Source of the DNA: Ramlibacter henchirensis
Lineage (GTDB): Bacteria > Pseudomonadota > Gammaproteobacteria > Burkholderiales > Burkholderiaceae_C
NCBI RefSeq assembly: GCF_004682015.1
Contig: NZ_SMLM01000003.1
Coordinates: 434,001-498,000 of the forward strand
DNA: 64,000 bases
Reading direction: 5' to 3'
Shown here: positions 25,128-32,246 of the stretch, piece by piece
Numbering within the stretch: the stretch's first letter is position 1
Layout of the letters: the number at the start of each line of letters is the position of its first letter
The notes under the pieces: generated by a model
Told to the model about the DNA's origin: nothing
The model's input: only the letters and a program-made list of their open reading frames with translations
Database searches by the model: none
Made by a program: the position numbers and the translations under genes

Positions 25128-25849
25128 GATACGCCGATCCCGCGCTGGTCGACCAACTCGCCTCGGCTTACGTGCTGGGCACGATGTCGGCCCGGGCCCG
25201 GCGCCGCTTCGAGCGCCTGCAGCGCGAGCGCGCGGACGTGCAGCTTGCGGTGGCGCAGTGGGAGCAGCGGCTCGGGCTGCTCGGCCAGTCGGTCGCGCCC
25301 GTGCGGCCTTCCCCTCGGGTGTGGGCGGCGATCGAGGCGCGGACGCGCCCGCAATCACGCGCTCGGGGCCGCGCGCGGTGGGGGCTGCCCGTGGGCTTGG
25401 GCCTCGGTGGCGTCGTGGCGGGCGCCGCGGTGTCCGTTGCGCTGCTGATGTCCGCGCCCTCGCTGCTGTTCACGCCCGACCGGGTGGCGATGCGCGCCGG
25501 CCAGAAGCTGCCGCAAAGCTATGTCGGCCTGCTGACCGACGCGCAGGGCAATGGCAAGCTGCTGGCCAGCTCGTTGCGCCACGGCCGCACGCTCACCGTC
25601 AAGGCCATCGGACCGATCGACGCGCCGGCGCAGGGCCGCCTCGTGCTCTGGGCCGTGCCGGCCGGCGGTGCGCCCTTCGTGCTCGGGGACGTGCCGCTCA
25701 AGGGCTCCGCCACAAGCCCACTGCCGGACACTTCGGAACGCCTGCTGTCGAACGTCGGCAAGCTGATGGTGACCGTCGAAACCGCCGCCTCGCCCACCGC
25801 GCCCTCGGGCCCGCCCCTCTACACGGGCAACTGCGCCAAGCTGTGGTGA
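25124..25849 (+). CDS. Anti-sigma factor, RskA-like membrane protein
   Basis: 241 aa. Residues 1-70 form a cytosolic helical domain that should bind the adjacent sigma factor (YADPALVDQLASAYVLGTMS). One transmembrane helix lies around 87-107, followed by an exported RskA-type domain (KLPQSYVGLL, LVLWAVPAGGAPFVLGDVPL). No zinc HxxxCxxC motif is seen. GTG 25124 overlaps the sigma stop and has a perfect AAGGAG site inside the sigma gene, showing translational coupling. Confidence 0.88.
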   Translation: MRYADPALVDQLASAYVLGTMSARARRRFERLQRERADVQLAVAQWEQRLGLLGQSVAPVRPSPRVWAAIEARTRPQSRARGRARWGLPVGLGLGGVVAGAAVSVALLMSAPSLLFTPDRVAMRAGQKLPQSYVGLLTDAQGNGKLLASSLRHGRTLTVKAIGPIDAPAQGRLVLWAVPAGGAPFVLGDVPLKGSATSPLPDTSERLLSNVGKLMVTVETAASPTAPSGPPLYTGNCAKLW

Positions 25850-25880
25850 TGCTGGGGCGCAATGAGACAATTGCGCTTCA

Positions 25881-25957
25881 CTGCCCGTAGCTCAACTGGA
25901 TAGAGCAGCTGCCTTCTAAGCAGCAGGTCGGGGGTTCGAGTCCCTCCGGGCAGGCCA
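25881..25957 (+). tRNA. tRNA-Arg (anticodon TCT)
   Basis: 77 bases including the encoded CCA (25955-25957). The acceptor arms CTGCCCG and CGGGCAG pair perfectly over seven bases. The anticodon loop is CTTCTAA with anticodon TCT, and the T-arm contains GGTTCGAGTCC. All three stems fold. It reads AGA and AGG codons, which are rare in this genome. Confidence 0.97.
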
Positions 25958-25969
25958 GATGAGCACCGC

Positions 25970-26302
25970 TCAGATCGCGTGATGGCAATTCTGCTGCGCC
26001 GCTGCGCGCGTGGACTCGTCGGACACGGACGGCACGCCATCATCCGGCGCAACGGATCCGGCTTCGAGAGGGGGCGCGCCCAGTCCAGTGGAGACGATGG
26101 GCTGCGGGCCGACAGAAGCTTCATCGGTCGCGGCCGGCGGATCCGGCAATGGCGCGAGCAAAGCCGCGCCGGCGAAGCCGGCCACCAGTGCCGCCGCCAC
26201 GCCGGCGCCCACCCAACGGGGGCGCACGGCAGGAACATGTTCGGGACGAGTCGCGACGCCATCATCGACCGGCGCCTGATGTTGACGAGCCAGGTAGCAC
26301 AT
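25970..26302 (-). CDS. Small single-pass membrane protein, hypothetical
   Basis: 110 aa. A cytosolic Arg-rich leader is followed by one hydrophobic segment around 31-50 (GAGVAAALVAGFAGAALL), then a Pro/Asp/Ser-rich external tail ending in AAQQNCHHAI. ATG 26302 has AAGGAGG at the ideal distance. No family recognised. It lies immediately downstream of the tRNA on the opposite strand. Confidence 0.6.
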   Translation of the reverse strand: MCYLARQHQAPVDDGVATRPEHVPAVRPRWVGAGVAAALVAGFAGAALLAPLPDPPAATDEASVGPQPIVSTGLGAPPLEAGSVAPDDGVPSVSDESTRAAAQQNCHHAI

Positions 26303-26415
26303 CGCAGCCTCCTTGCACGGGGCGAAGGAGTCAGTATGGAAGTTGCGGCGGCGGATGCAAGCCGGCGCTCCGGGGTCCGGGACGCGGGCAGAGGCGACAA
26401 GCCTCCGGCCCCCGG

Positions 26416-26808
26416 TCAGGGGCTTTTCTTCTCTGCCATTTGGATCACGCAGCCGGACTTGTAGTGGCGCCAGCACGCCTGGCGCAGCTCGGCCAGCGCC
26501 CGCTTGTGCTTGGCGCTTTGCTCCGCGATCTCTTCCGGATGCTGTCGCTCGCGCCAGAGCGCCTCCATGAGCTCGAACCGGCAGATCAGCAGCTCGATGT
26601 AGAGGGCCTGGATTTTCGGCAACGTGCTCGCGTACATGCGAGCTTCATCGAAAAGCTCCGAGCAGTCGGAGTAGAGAAGGTCGTTCCAGTTCTCCACGAG
26701 CGCATCGGCGGCCTGCTCGTAGGCGTCGAGTGCGGAGAGCAGCTGGGCCGCTATGGCCGACAGCTCTTGGGAATGGAGGGGGATCACATTGGCCGCCTGT
26801 GCGAGCAA
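26416..26808 (-). CDS. Helical hypothetical protein
   Basis: 130 aa if begun at TTG 26808; GTG 26787 is an alternative with AGGCGG before it. The sequence is strongly helical (QLLSALDAYEQAADALVENW, ALYIELLICRFELMEALWRE) and resembles a four-helix bundle. It contains three cysteines and no membrane segment. G+C content looks lower than in the neighbouring genes, so recent acquisition is possible. Function unknown. Confidence 0.5.
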   Translation of the reverse strand: MLAQAANVIPLHSQELSAIAAQLLSALDAYEQAADALVENWNDLLYSDCSELFDEARMYASTLPKIQALYIELLICRFELMEALWRERQHPEEIAEQSAKHKRALAELRQACWRHYKSGCVIQMAEKKSP

Positions 26809-27120
26809 GCAGGTGATTGCCCCCTTAGTCTGCCACTCTTCGCCTGCTTGCGCGGCAGCCTCAAGCCGCCAGGGCCATCTCGGGAGATTCCTAGCCAGGC
26901 TCGGAGTACGGCACCCCGAACGATCAGAGCCCGCCGATGGCCGCTTTCATCTCCCGCCGATGCCCGATCCCGGCAGCGCATGGGACAGTAACGGTCACAT
27001 CGGGCACAGCACAGGCGACGCCCGCGAACGGAACGACATGACCCATCGACAACAAAACACCCCGGAATCCTCGCGCCACCCGCGCAGCCCCTTGCGAGCG
27101 GTGTGGGGAGCCGTCGCGCG
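26809..27120. other. Gap of about 310 bp without an intact gene
   Basis: I see no supported gene here. Short frames have no coding character. The right end runs into the degraded DoxX-like sequence beginning near 27121, so part of the gap may be eroded coding DNA. Confidence 0.4.
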
Positions 27121-27317
27121 GTGGCCTTGCCGGCCCACGCGCACGTGAAGTGGTTTGCGCCGTACATCGTGGAAGCGCCGCCGCAAAGTTCTTCCTGGCG
27201 ACGCGCTGGATCGAAAAGACGCGCGTGGGGCAGGCCGTCCTGACCGGCATGGACAAGCTCAGCGATCCGCTCTGGCAGCGCCTGGACGACTTCATGCGCT
27301 TCGTGATCGCCGCCTGG
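27121..27317 (+). pseudogene. Relic of a DoxX-like membrane protein gene
   Basis: In one frame, 27121-27185 reads ALPAHAHVKWFAPYIVEAPP, the mature start typical of large DoxX-related membrane proteins. A second frame, from 27186, then gives KFFLATRWIEKTRVGQAVL and RLDDFMRFVIAAW, which looks like the next part of the same kind of protein. A frameshift and probably an internal deletion separate the two parts, and everything after the second segment is missing. The signal peptide is also eroded. Identification is from memory of the HVKWF pattern. Confidence 0.5.
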
Positions 27318-27653
27318 GATCCGCAGCGTCCGCATGGCGCCGCGACATCACAGACCCAGGGCGGCCATGCACACGGCGCCCAACCCGCCGGGCCTGGGAG
27401 TGCGCGTACCGCCTATGCGGCCACCATGGCCAGGATGCACCAGGGGATGGACGCGGCGCTCGACGAGCGGGACGCGGATGTCTCCTTCGTCAAGGGCATG
27501 ATCGCGCACCACCAGGGCGCCATCGACATGGCGCGCATCCAGCTGCAGCACGGAAAGGATCCTGCCAACAACCAGCTGGCGCAGCACATCATCGCGGAGC
27601 AGGAACGCGAGCTCGCGCAGATGAAAGAGTGGCTGCGGCGACGCGGATCCTGA
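27150..27653 (+). CDS. DUF305 domain protein with a replaced N-terminus
   Basis: 167 aa as an open frame. The C-terminal 85 residues are a DUF305 domain: MARMHQGMDAAL, FVKGMIAHHQGAIDMARI and HIIAEQERELAQMKEWL. DUF305 proteins are normally exported and some are linked to copper or other metals through Met/His clusters. Here the signal peptide is missing; the domain is preceded by a His/Gly linker (TQGGHAHGAQ) and then by the end of a degraded DoxX-like sequence in the same frame. It may be an unexported, non-functional chimera, or start at an internal site. No ribosome site is evident. Confidence 0.45.
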   Translation: MVCAVHRGSAAAKFFLATRWIEKTRVGQAVLTGMDKLSDPLWQRLDDFMRFVIAAWDPQRPHGAATSQTQGGHAHGAQPAGPGSARTAYAATMARMHQGMDAALDERDADVSFVKGMIAHHQGAIDMARIQLQHGKDPANNQLAQHIIAEQERELAQMKEWLRRRGS

Positions 27654-27818
27654 TCTCGGGGCAGGCCGGCCCGGGGCGCGCTGAAAGCGCGGCGGATACG
27701 CGGTGAATACCAAGCCGCAACGCGCGGAGAAAAGGCCGATACGGGCGTCGCCCAGACTGCCCCTCCCGCCGCCATGCGCCGCAAGCGGCCATTCGTCCGC
27801 CATGAACCGGAGCCCCTC

Positions 27819-28631
27819 ATGCACGCCACCGTCCGCCATGTCCGCCTTCCCGGCGGCCTCACTTTCGAATGCGCAGAGCAGGGCCCGCCCGGCGGCCCGG
27901 CCCTGCTGATGCTGCACGGCATCACCGACACCTGGCGGTCGTTCGAGCCGGTGCTGCCCTGGCTGCCGCCCGAATGGCACGTGGTCTCGATGACGCAGCG
28001 TGGCCACGGGGGCTCGTCCGCCGCCGCGAGCCTGCGCACACGCGACTTCGCGGCGGATGCCGCCGGCCTCATCGACACGCTGGGGCTGTCGCAGGTGCTC
28101 GTGGTCGGCCACTCCATGGGCGCCGTCAACGCACTGCGGCTGGCGATCGACCACCCGAACCGTGTGCGTGGCGTGGTCGCCGCAGGCGCTTTCGCGAGCT
28201 TCTCCGACAAGCCCGAGTTCGTGGATTTCGTCCAGAGCCAGATCCTGGGGCTGGGCGCGCAGGTGCCGCGCGAGCTGGCCGAGTCCTTCCAGCGCGACAC
28301 CATCGCCGGTCCGGTGGCGCCAAGGCTGCTGGAGACCATGGTCGATGAGTGCCTTCGCACGCCGGCGGCAACCTGGCGCGGCGCCTTCGCTGCGCTGCTG
28401 GACGACGACTTCACCGACGAGCTGCACACGATCGAGGCGCCCGTGCTGCTGCCTTGGGGCGACGCCGATGCCTTCTCGCCCGAGTCGGATCAGCAGCGGC
28501 TGGAGCGGCAACTGCCGCAGGCCACCCGCGTGGTCTACGCCGGGGTGGGCCATGCCCTGCATTGGGAGCAGCCCCGTCGCTTCGCAGCCGACCTGATGCG
28601 CTTCGAGGAGACATTGGTGGTGCCGGGCTGA
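27819..28631 (+). CDS. Alpha/beta-hydrolase
   Basis: 270 aa. Motifs are LLMLHGITDTWRSF (oxyanion strand), VVGHSMGAVNAL (nucleophile elbow), LLPWGDADAFSP (acid residue region) and GVGHALHWEQP (catalytic His). It is a typical cytosolic hydrolase of the epoxide hydrolase/haloperoxidase branch. ATG 27819 has GGAG six bases upstream and is preferred to the ATG at 27774. Substrate unknown. Confidence 0.82.
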   Translation: MHATVRHVRLPGGLTFECAEQGPPGGPALLMLHGITDTWRSFEPVLPWLPPEWHVVSMTQRGHGGSSAAASLRTRDFAADAAGLIDTLGLSQVLVVGHSMGAVNALRLAIDHPNRVRGVVAAGAFASFSDKPEFVDFVQSQILGLGAQVPRELAESFQRDTIAGPVAPRLLETMVDECLRTPAATWRGAFAALLDDDFTDELHTIEAPVLLPWGDADAFSPESDQQRLERQLPQATRVVYAGVGHALHWEQPRRFAADLMRFEETLVVPG

Positions 28632-28936
28632 GTCGCCAGAGCTTCGGACGGCCCAGTACCTCTGCCCTCCCTGCGCGGCAGGTGCAATGTCCCTTGAGGG
28701 GCTGTGGAGAACGCCTGAGTCGACTCCGTCCGTCGAGCGTCCTTCGGTCTTGTCCGTCGAGCGCCGTCGGCCTGTCCGTCGCGCATCTTCAGCCGGGTCC
28801 GTCGCGCGCTCTTCGAAGCGCAGGCCATATTGGGCGTGGGCTCCTGCAACCGATCCATCGCTGCCGCTTCTTCTGAGCAGCATTTCAATGGATGCGTTGC
28901 AGGGTTCTATGGTTCTCAACCTTTTGGAGTTTGAAT
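28632..28936. promoter_or_regulatory. 305-bp leader region of the Fap-like operon
   Basis: The region carries four spaced direct repeats (28728-28808), then an AT-richer stretch and a GGAG ribosome site eight bases before ATG 28937. I could not assign a confident -35/-10 pair, and no sigma-54 GG-N10-GC element with correct spacing was found. Confidence 0.5.
28728..28808 (+). repeat. Four direct repeats of GTCCGTCG(A/C)GC(G/A)
   Basis: Copies start at 28728, 28752, 28774 and 28797, spaced 24, 22 and 23 bases, so about two helical turns. The first two read GTCCGTCGAGCG, the third GTCCGTCGCGCA and the fourth GTCCGTCGCGCG. The even spacing on one DNA face suggests cooperative binding by a regulator about 130-210 bp upstream of the first gene. 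Confidence 0.75.
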
Positions 28937-29197
28937 ATGCGTAAGACCTTGATTGCCGCTGCCACTCTGGCCTTGGCGGCCTCCGGAACCGCTTTCGCGA
29001 AACCGGTGAAGATGACGGATCAGCAGATGGATGAAGTGACAGCCGGCTTGGTAACAGTGGTACTGGTTGACACGGTGGATGTGAGTAACGTGGCCAACAA
29101 CAATCAGGTCGCGGTGCCGGTGAACGCCGCCGCGGCCGTCGCGGTACTCGGCACAGCCACGTCGGTTGCGGCCCAGCGTAGCCCCGTGATTAGGTGA
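28937..29197 (+). CDS. Small secreted protein with Sec signal and double-glycine-like leader
   Basis: 86 aa. Residues 1-21 are a Sec signal peptide (cleavage AFA/K). It is followed by KMTDQQMDEVTAG (25-37), which resembles the L-x-x-x-x-L-x-x-V-x-(G/A)-G leaders cut by C39 peptidases. The remaining 49 residues are rich in Val, Ala and Asn (VSNVANNNQVAVPV, then a run of Ala/Val) with no Cys until the end, compatible with a peptide that self-assembles. It is the first gene of an operon with a C39 peptidase and a FapF-like barrel. GGAG lies eight bases before the ATG. It is the probable substrate of the other two. Codon use is AT-richer than the genome average. Confidence 0.75.
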   Translation: MRKTLIAAATLALAASGTAFAKPVKMTDQQMDEVTAGLVTVVLVDTVDVSNVANNNQVAVPVNAAAAVAVLGTATSVAAQRSPVIR

Positions 29198-29233
29198 TGC
29201 CAGTAGACAAGTCCTAGCTTGTTAGAGAAGAGT

Positions 29234-29256
29234 GCCGCCCCAATGGGGCGGCTTTT
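29234..29256 (+). terminator. Terminator-like hairpin (attenuator) overlapping the peptidase start
   Basis: GCCGCCCC (29234-29241) pairs perfectly with GGGGCGGC (29245-29252) around a three-base loop and is followed by TTTT. The likely start codon ATG of the next gene begins in the loop at 29243. It probably limits transcription, translation or both of the downstream peptidase and pore genes relative to the abundant first product. Confidence 0.7.
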
Positions 29257-29866
29257 GATCAAAGTCTGCGCACTCGTCGGGCTGTTTTGCCTGTGGCCAA
29301 GCTCCTCCGCCGAGTCTTACCGTGCGGTCCGCTCGATAATCGAGATCCGCAACGAGAGCGTAGTCCTGCAGAAATGGGATATCAGCTGTGGCGCCGCAGC
29401 TCTCGCCACGCTCCTGACATACCAGCACGGCTATCCAGTATCTGAAGAGGCGGTCGCGCGCGGCATGTTACGCCGGACCGATCCGCTTCGCGTGAAGCAC
29501 CGCGGCGGCTTCTCCCTGCTCGACCTGAAGCGCTTCGCCGATGGGCTGGGCTTCGAAGCCGACGCCTACCAGGAGGTCGACGCCGCTTCACTCGAAGAGA
29601 TGGCGCCCGCGATCGTCCCCGTCGTGTTGCACGGCTATCCGCACTTCGTCATCTACCGCGGGCGAGTCGGTGAGACCGTCCTGCTGGCGGACCCCGCATT
29701 CGGTAACCGAGTGATGCCGCAGGACCAGTTCGAAGCGGTGTGGCAACAGAATATTGCGTTCGTGGTGCAACGCCCCGGCGCCGCGACACCGGCAGGCCGG
29801 CGGCTCGTGCTGCAACAAGACCTGCTCCGTCCCGCAGCGAGTGCGCTGCGGCAACTCGTGCCCTGA
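29243..29866 (+). CDS. Exported C39-family cysteine peptidase, FapD-like
   Basis: 207 aa from ATG 29243. Residues 1-24 form a signal peptide (RLLIKVCALVGLFCLWPSSSAE). The papain-like C39 core shows Q43, nucleophile C49 in KWDISCGAAALATLL, H134 in GYPHFVIYRG and D150 in LLADPAFG. Bacteriocin C39 domains are normally cytosolic and fused to ABC exporters; a free, exported one is typical of FapD in functional-amyloid operons. A TTG at 29219 could extend the frame, but the signal peptide begins well at 29243. The start codon sits in a hairpin loop, so expression is probably restricted. Confidence 0.82.
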   Translation: MGRLLIKVCALVGLFCLWPSSSAESYRAVRSIIEIRNESVVLQKWDISCGAAALATLLTYQHGYPVSEEAVARGMLRRTDPLRVKHRGGFSLLDLKRFADGLGFEADAYQEVDAASLEEMAPAIVPVVLHGYPHFVIYRGRVGETVLLADPAFGNRVMPQDQFEAVWQQNIAFVVQRPGAATPAGRRLVLQQDLLRPAASALRQLVP

Positions 29867-29870
29867 CACC

Positions 29871-31028
29871 TTGCGCCTCCACCCCCTGCTGCCGACGCTC
29901 GCACTGCTTGCCGCGCTGCTGCCCGGAACCTCCGCGGCGCAGGCAGCGGCCACGGACATGCAGCACCAGCTCCAGGAGCGCGATGCCCTGATCCGGAACC
30001 TGCAGCAGCGCGTCGAGGCGCTCGAACGGCGGCTGGGCACGCAAGCAACTTCCCCTGCGGCAGCACCTGCTTCGTCTGCAGCGCAAGCCCCTCAGCCGGG
30101 AACGCCTGCTGCCACCGCGACTGTCCCCGCTGCAGCGGCGGCATCCACAACACCTGCAGTGCCAACGGACGTCACAGCGTCTGTCGAGGAAGACGAGACC
30201 GCGCGCGCGCTCGAGCGGGCGCTGGTCCGCGAAGGCGGCTTCCTGCTGCCGCCCGGCAGCTGGGAACTCGATCCCACCATCGAGTACCAGTACCGCGGCT
30301 CGCGCGGCCTCGCCATCGTGCAGGGCGCTGCAGGACCGGTCATCGCCGACCGCACCCGGGACCAGCACCGCGCGACAGCGACTGTCGGTTTGCGCACCGG
30401 GCTGCCCGGCAACTCGCAGGTGGACCTGCGCCTGCCCTGGGTCGCGGTCCAGGAGTCCAACACGGCCACGGCTGCGGGACTGCAACAGCGAGAGCGGCAG
30501 ACGGGCGTCGGCGACGTCGAACTGCAGTTCACCCAGCAATTGAGCCGCGACCGCGCCGGGTTCCCCGCGCTGCTCGCCTCCGCCAACCTGAAGTTGCCGA
30601 CCGGCGACTTCGAGCTGGGCCAGCCTTCGCCCGGCGCGGGGTTCGCGACGCTGCAGGGCGCGCTGACCGCGGTGAAGCGCCAGGACCCGCTGGTGTTCTT
30701 CGGCACCGTGAGCTATGCCGTCTCGCGTGCGCACTCCTATGCCGGATCGCGCATCCGGCCGGGCCACGCTGTCGGCCTGAAGGCCGGAACGCTGCTGGCT
30801 GCCAGTCCCGAAACCTCGCTCAGGACCGGCGTGGAGCTCACACGGCTGGACCGCACGCGCGTGAACGGCCAGGAGGTCGCCGGCAGCAGCACCCTCAGCG
30901 GCTCGGTGGAGCTGGGACTTTCCACGCTCCTGTCTCGCTCGACGCTGCTCGACATCACGCTGGGCTTCGGGATCACTCCCGATGCGCCGGACCTGCGGTT
31001 GTCGGTGTCGCTGCCGGTGCGCTTCTGA
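29871..31028 (+). CDS. FapF-like outer-membrane secretion channel
   Basis: 385 aa. Signal peptide (1-23), then a coiled coil (28-58, QHQLQERDALIRNLQQRVEA), an Ala/Pro-rich linker (60-110) and a beta-barrel of about 260 residues ending in aromatic F385 (LSVSLPVRF). The barrel opens with GGFLLPPGSWELDPTIEYQY and has ANLKLPTGDFELG and PLVFFGTVSYAVS, features I know from FapF-type transporters, which form trimers with a periplasmic coiled-coil plug. TTG 29871 is four bases after the peptidase stop; no ribosome site is visible, so coupling to the peptidase is likely. It should carry the processed small protein to the cell surface. Confidence 0.8.
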   Translation: MRLHPLLPTLALLAALLPGTSAAQAAATDMQHQLQERDALIRNLQQRVEALERRLGTQATSPAAAPASSAAQAPQPGTPAATATVPAAAAASTTPAVPTDVTASVEEDETARALERALVREGGFLLPPGSWELDPTIEYQYRGSRGLAIVQGAAGPVIADRTRDQHRATATVGLRTGLPGNSQVDLRLPWVAVQESNTATAAGLQQRERQTGVGDVELQFTQQLSRDRAGFPALLASANLKLPTGDFELGQPSPGAGFATLQGALTAVKRQDPLVFFGTVSYAVSRAHSYAGSRIRPGHAVGLKAGTLLAASPETSLRTGVELTRLDRTRVNGQEVAGSSTLSGSVELGLSTLLSRSTLLDITLGFGITPDAPDLRLSVSLPVRF

Positions 31029-31056
31029 GCGCGCCGGCCACCGCCACGGCGGTGAC

Positions 31057-31260
31057 TCAGTGCAACTGCCTTCGCAGTTCCATCTGAAGGTGAATGACGC
31101 GGGAGTGCTGGAGATCGACTTCCCGCAGCGCATCGCGCAGCGCCTCGGGCGAGGCGCCCGTGGTGCGCAGCCGGTTCGCACGGCGCAAGGCTTCGGCTTC
31201 TTCGGCTCTCGCGGACTCGAGTTCGTCTTTGATCATCAGGTATGTGTCTGCGACTTCCAT
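31057..31260 (-). CDS. Small helical hypothetical protein
   Basis: 67 aa, mostly one or two charged helices (MIKDELESARAEEAEALRRA, REVDLQHSRVIHLQMELRRQ). There is no good ribosome site before ATG 31260. Coding character is moderate. It lies convergent to the pore gene with a 28-bp gap. No family recognised. Confidence 0.45.
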   Translation of the reverse strand: MEVADTYLMIKDELESARAEEAEALRRANRLRTTGASPEALRDALREVDLQHSRVIHLQMELRRQLH

Positions 31261-31418
31261 GGGGTGCGAATCTAGGCGCGAACGATCGGTCGCCGCTGTA
31301 ACGCCGCCGCGCGGCCGGAGTTTCCAAGCGAAAGACTCGTTGTGCGATTCCCGCTCAGACAGGCGGACGCAGTGCGTCCGTCGAATGTATTAACTGGTGA
31401 GGTGGCGCAGTTGCGTTT

Positions 31419-32246
31419 ATGCTCGACCCGCCGCGTTCAATGCCCCGGGCCCTGCATCGCGCGCCACATCCGATGCAAGAGCAACCCGACGACGAGCTGC
31501 TGACGCGCCTGCGACGCGCGGAGCAGGCCGTCACCGCGAGGGACGACTTCCTCGCCATCGCGGCGCACGAGCTGCGCTCTCCGCTGAACGCCATTTCATT
31601 GCGGCTGGCCGCGCTGGAGATGCTGGCCGAGCGCCACGGCGTCCAAGAACTCAAGGTCGAGATCGAACGCACGCGACGCAGCGTCGACCGCTACGTGCGC
31701 CGCGCCGTGGTGCTGCTGGACGTGAGCCGGCTCAACTCCCCCGAATCGCACCTGTCCCCGGGGCGCGTGGACGTCGCGGAGCTGGTGCGCAACGTGGTCG
31801 AAGCGCACGTCGACGAAGCGGCGTTCCATGGCGCCACGCTCCATGCGGCGGTCGAGGGCGCGCCCGTGGGTTTCTGGGATCCGCACATGGTCGAGGAGAT
31901 CCTCTCGAACCTGGTGAACAACGCGATCAAGTACGGCGACTCCACGCCGGTTCACGTCAAGGCGTGGGCCGACGAGGCCGCCGGCATGGCCCGCTTCGAG
32001 GTATCCGACCGCGGGCCCGGCATCGATGCCGCCGCCCGAGCGAGAATCTTCGAGAAGTTCGAGCGGCTGGTCGCCGGCTCACGAGACCGTGCCGGCTTCG
32101 GCCTCGGGCTGTGGATCGTCGGGCGGATGGTCGCGGCCCACCAGGGTTCGATCAACGTGACGTCGCCGCCCGAAGGCGGTTCGCGGTTCCTCGTGAGCCT
32201 GCCGCTGCGGCCCGCGCAAGCCCGCAAGAAGGAAGAGTCAAAGTGA
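31419..32246 (+). CDS. Soluble sensor histidine kinase
   Basis: 275 aa from ATG 31419; ATG 31473 is also possible. HisKA dimerisation helix with the phospho-acceptor in AAHELRSPLNAISLR; HATPase domain with EILSNLVNNAIKYG (N box), DRGPGID (G1) and GFGLGLWIVGRM (G2). There is no membrane segment or sensor domain, so the input must come from a partner protein. Its stop overlaps the KaiC-like gene start (GTGA), and a receiver gene follows, indicating one signalling operon. Confidence 0.86.
   Translation: MLDPPRSMPRALHRAPHPMQEQPDDELLTRLRRAEQAVTARDDFLAIAAHELRSPLNAISLRLAALEMLAERHGVQELKVEIERTRRSVDRYVRRAVVLLDVSRLNSPESHLSPGRVDVAELVRNVVEAHVDEAAFHGATLHAAVEGAPVGFWDPHMVEEILSNLVNNAIKYGDSTPVHVKAWADEAAGMARFEVSDRGPGIDAAARARIFEKFERLVAGSRDRAGFGLGLWIVGRMVAAHQGSINVTSPPEGGSRFLVSLPLRPAQARKKEESK

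Noticed and set aside
28728..28808. Possible mini-CRISPR
   Set aside because: The repeats are only 12 bases and the spacers about 10-12 bases. No leader or cas gene is near. They fit regulator sites better.
28861..28936. A sigma-54 promoter before the Fap-like operon
   Set aside because: GG and GC pairs are present but not at the required ten-base spacing, so I do not call one.
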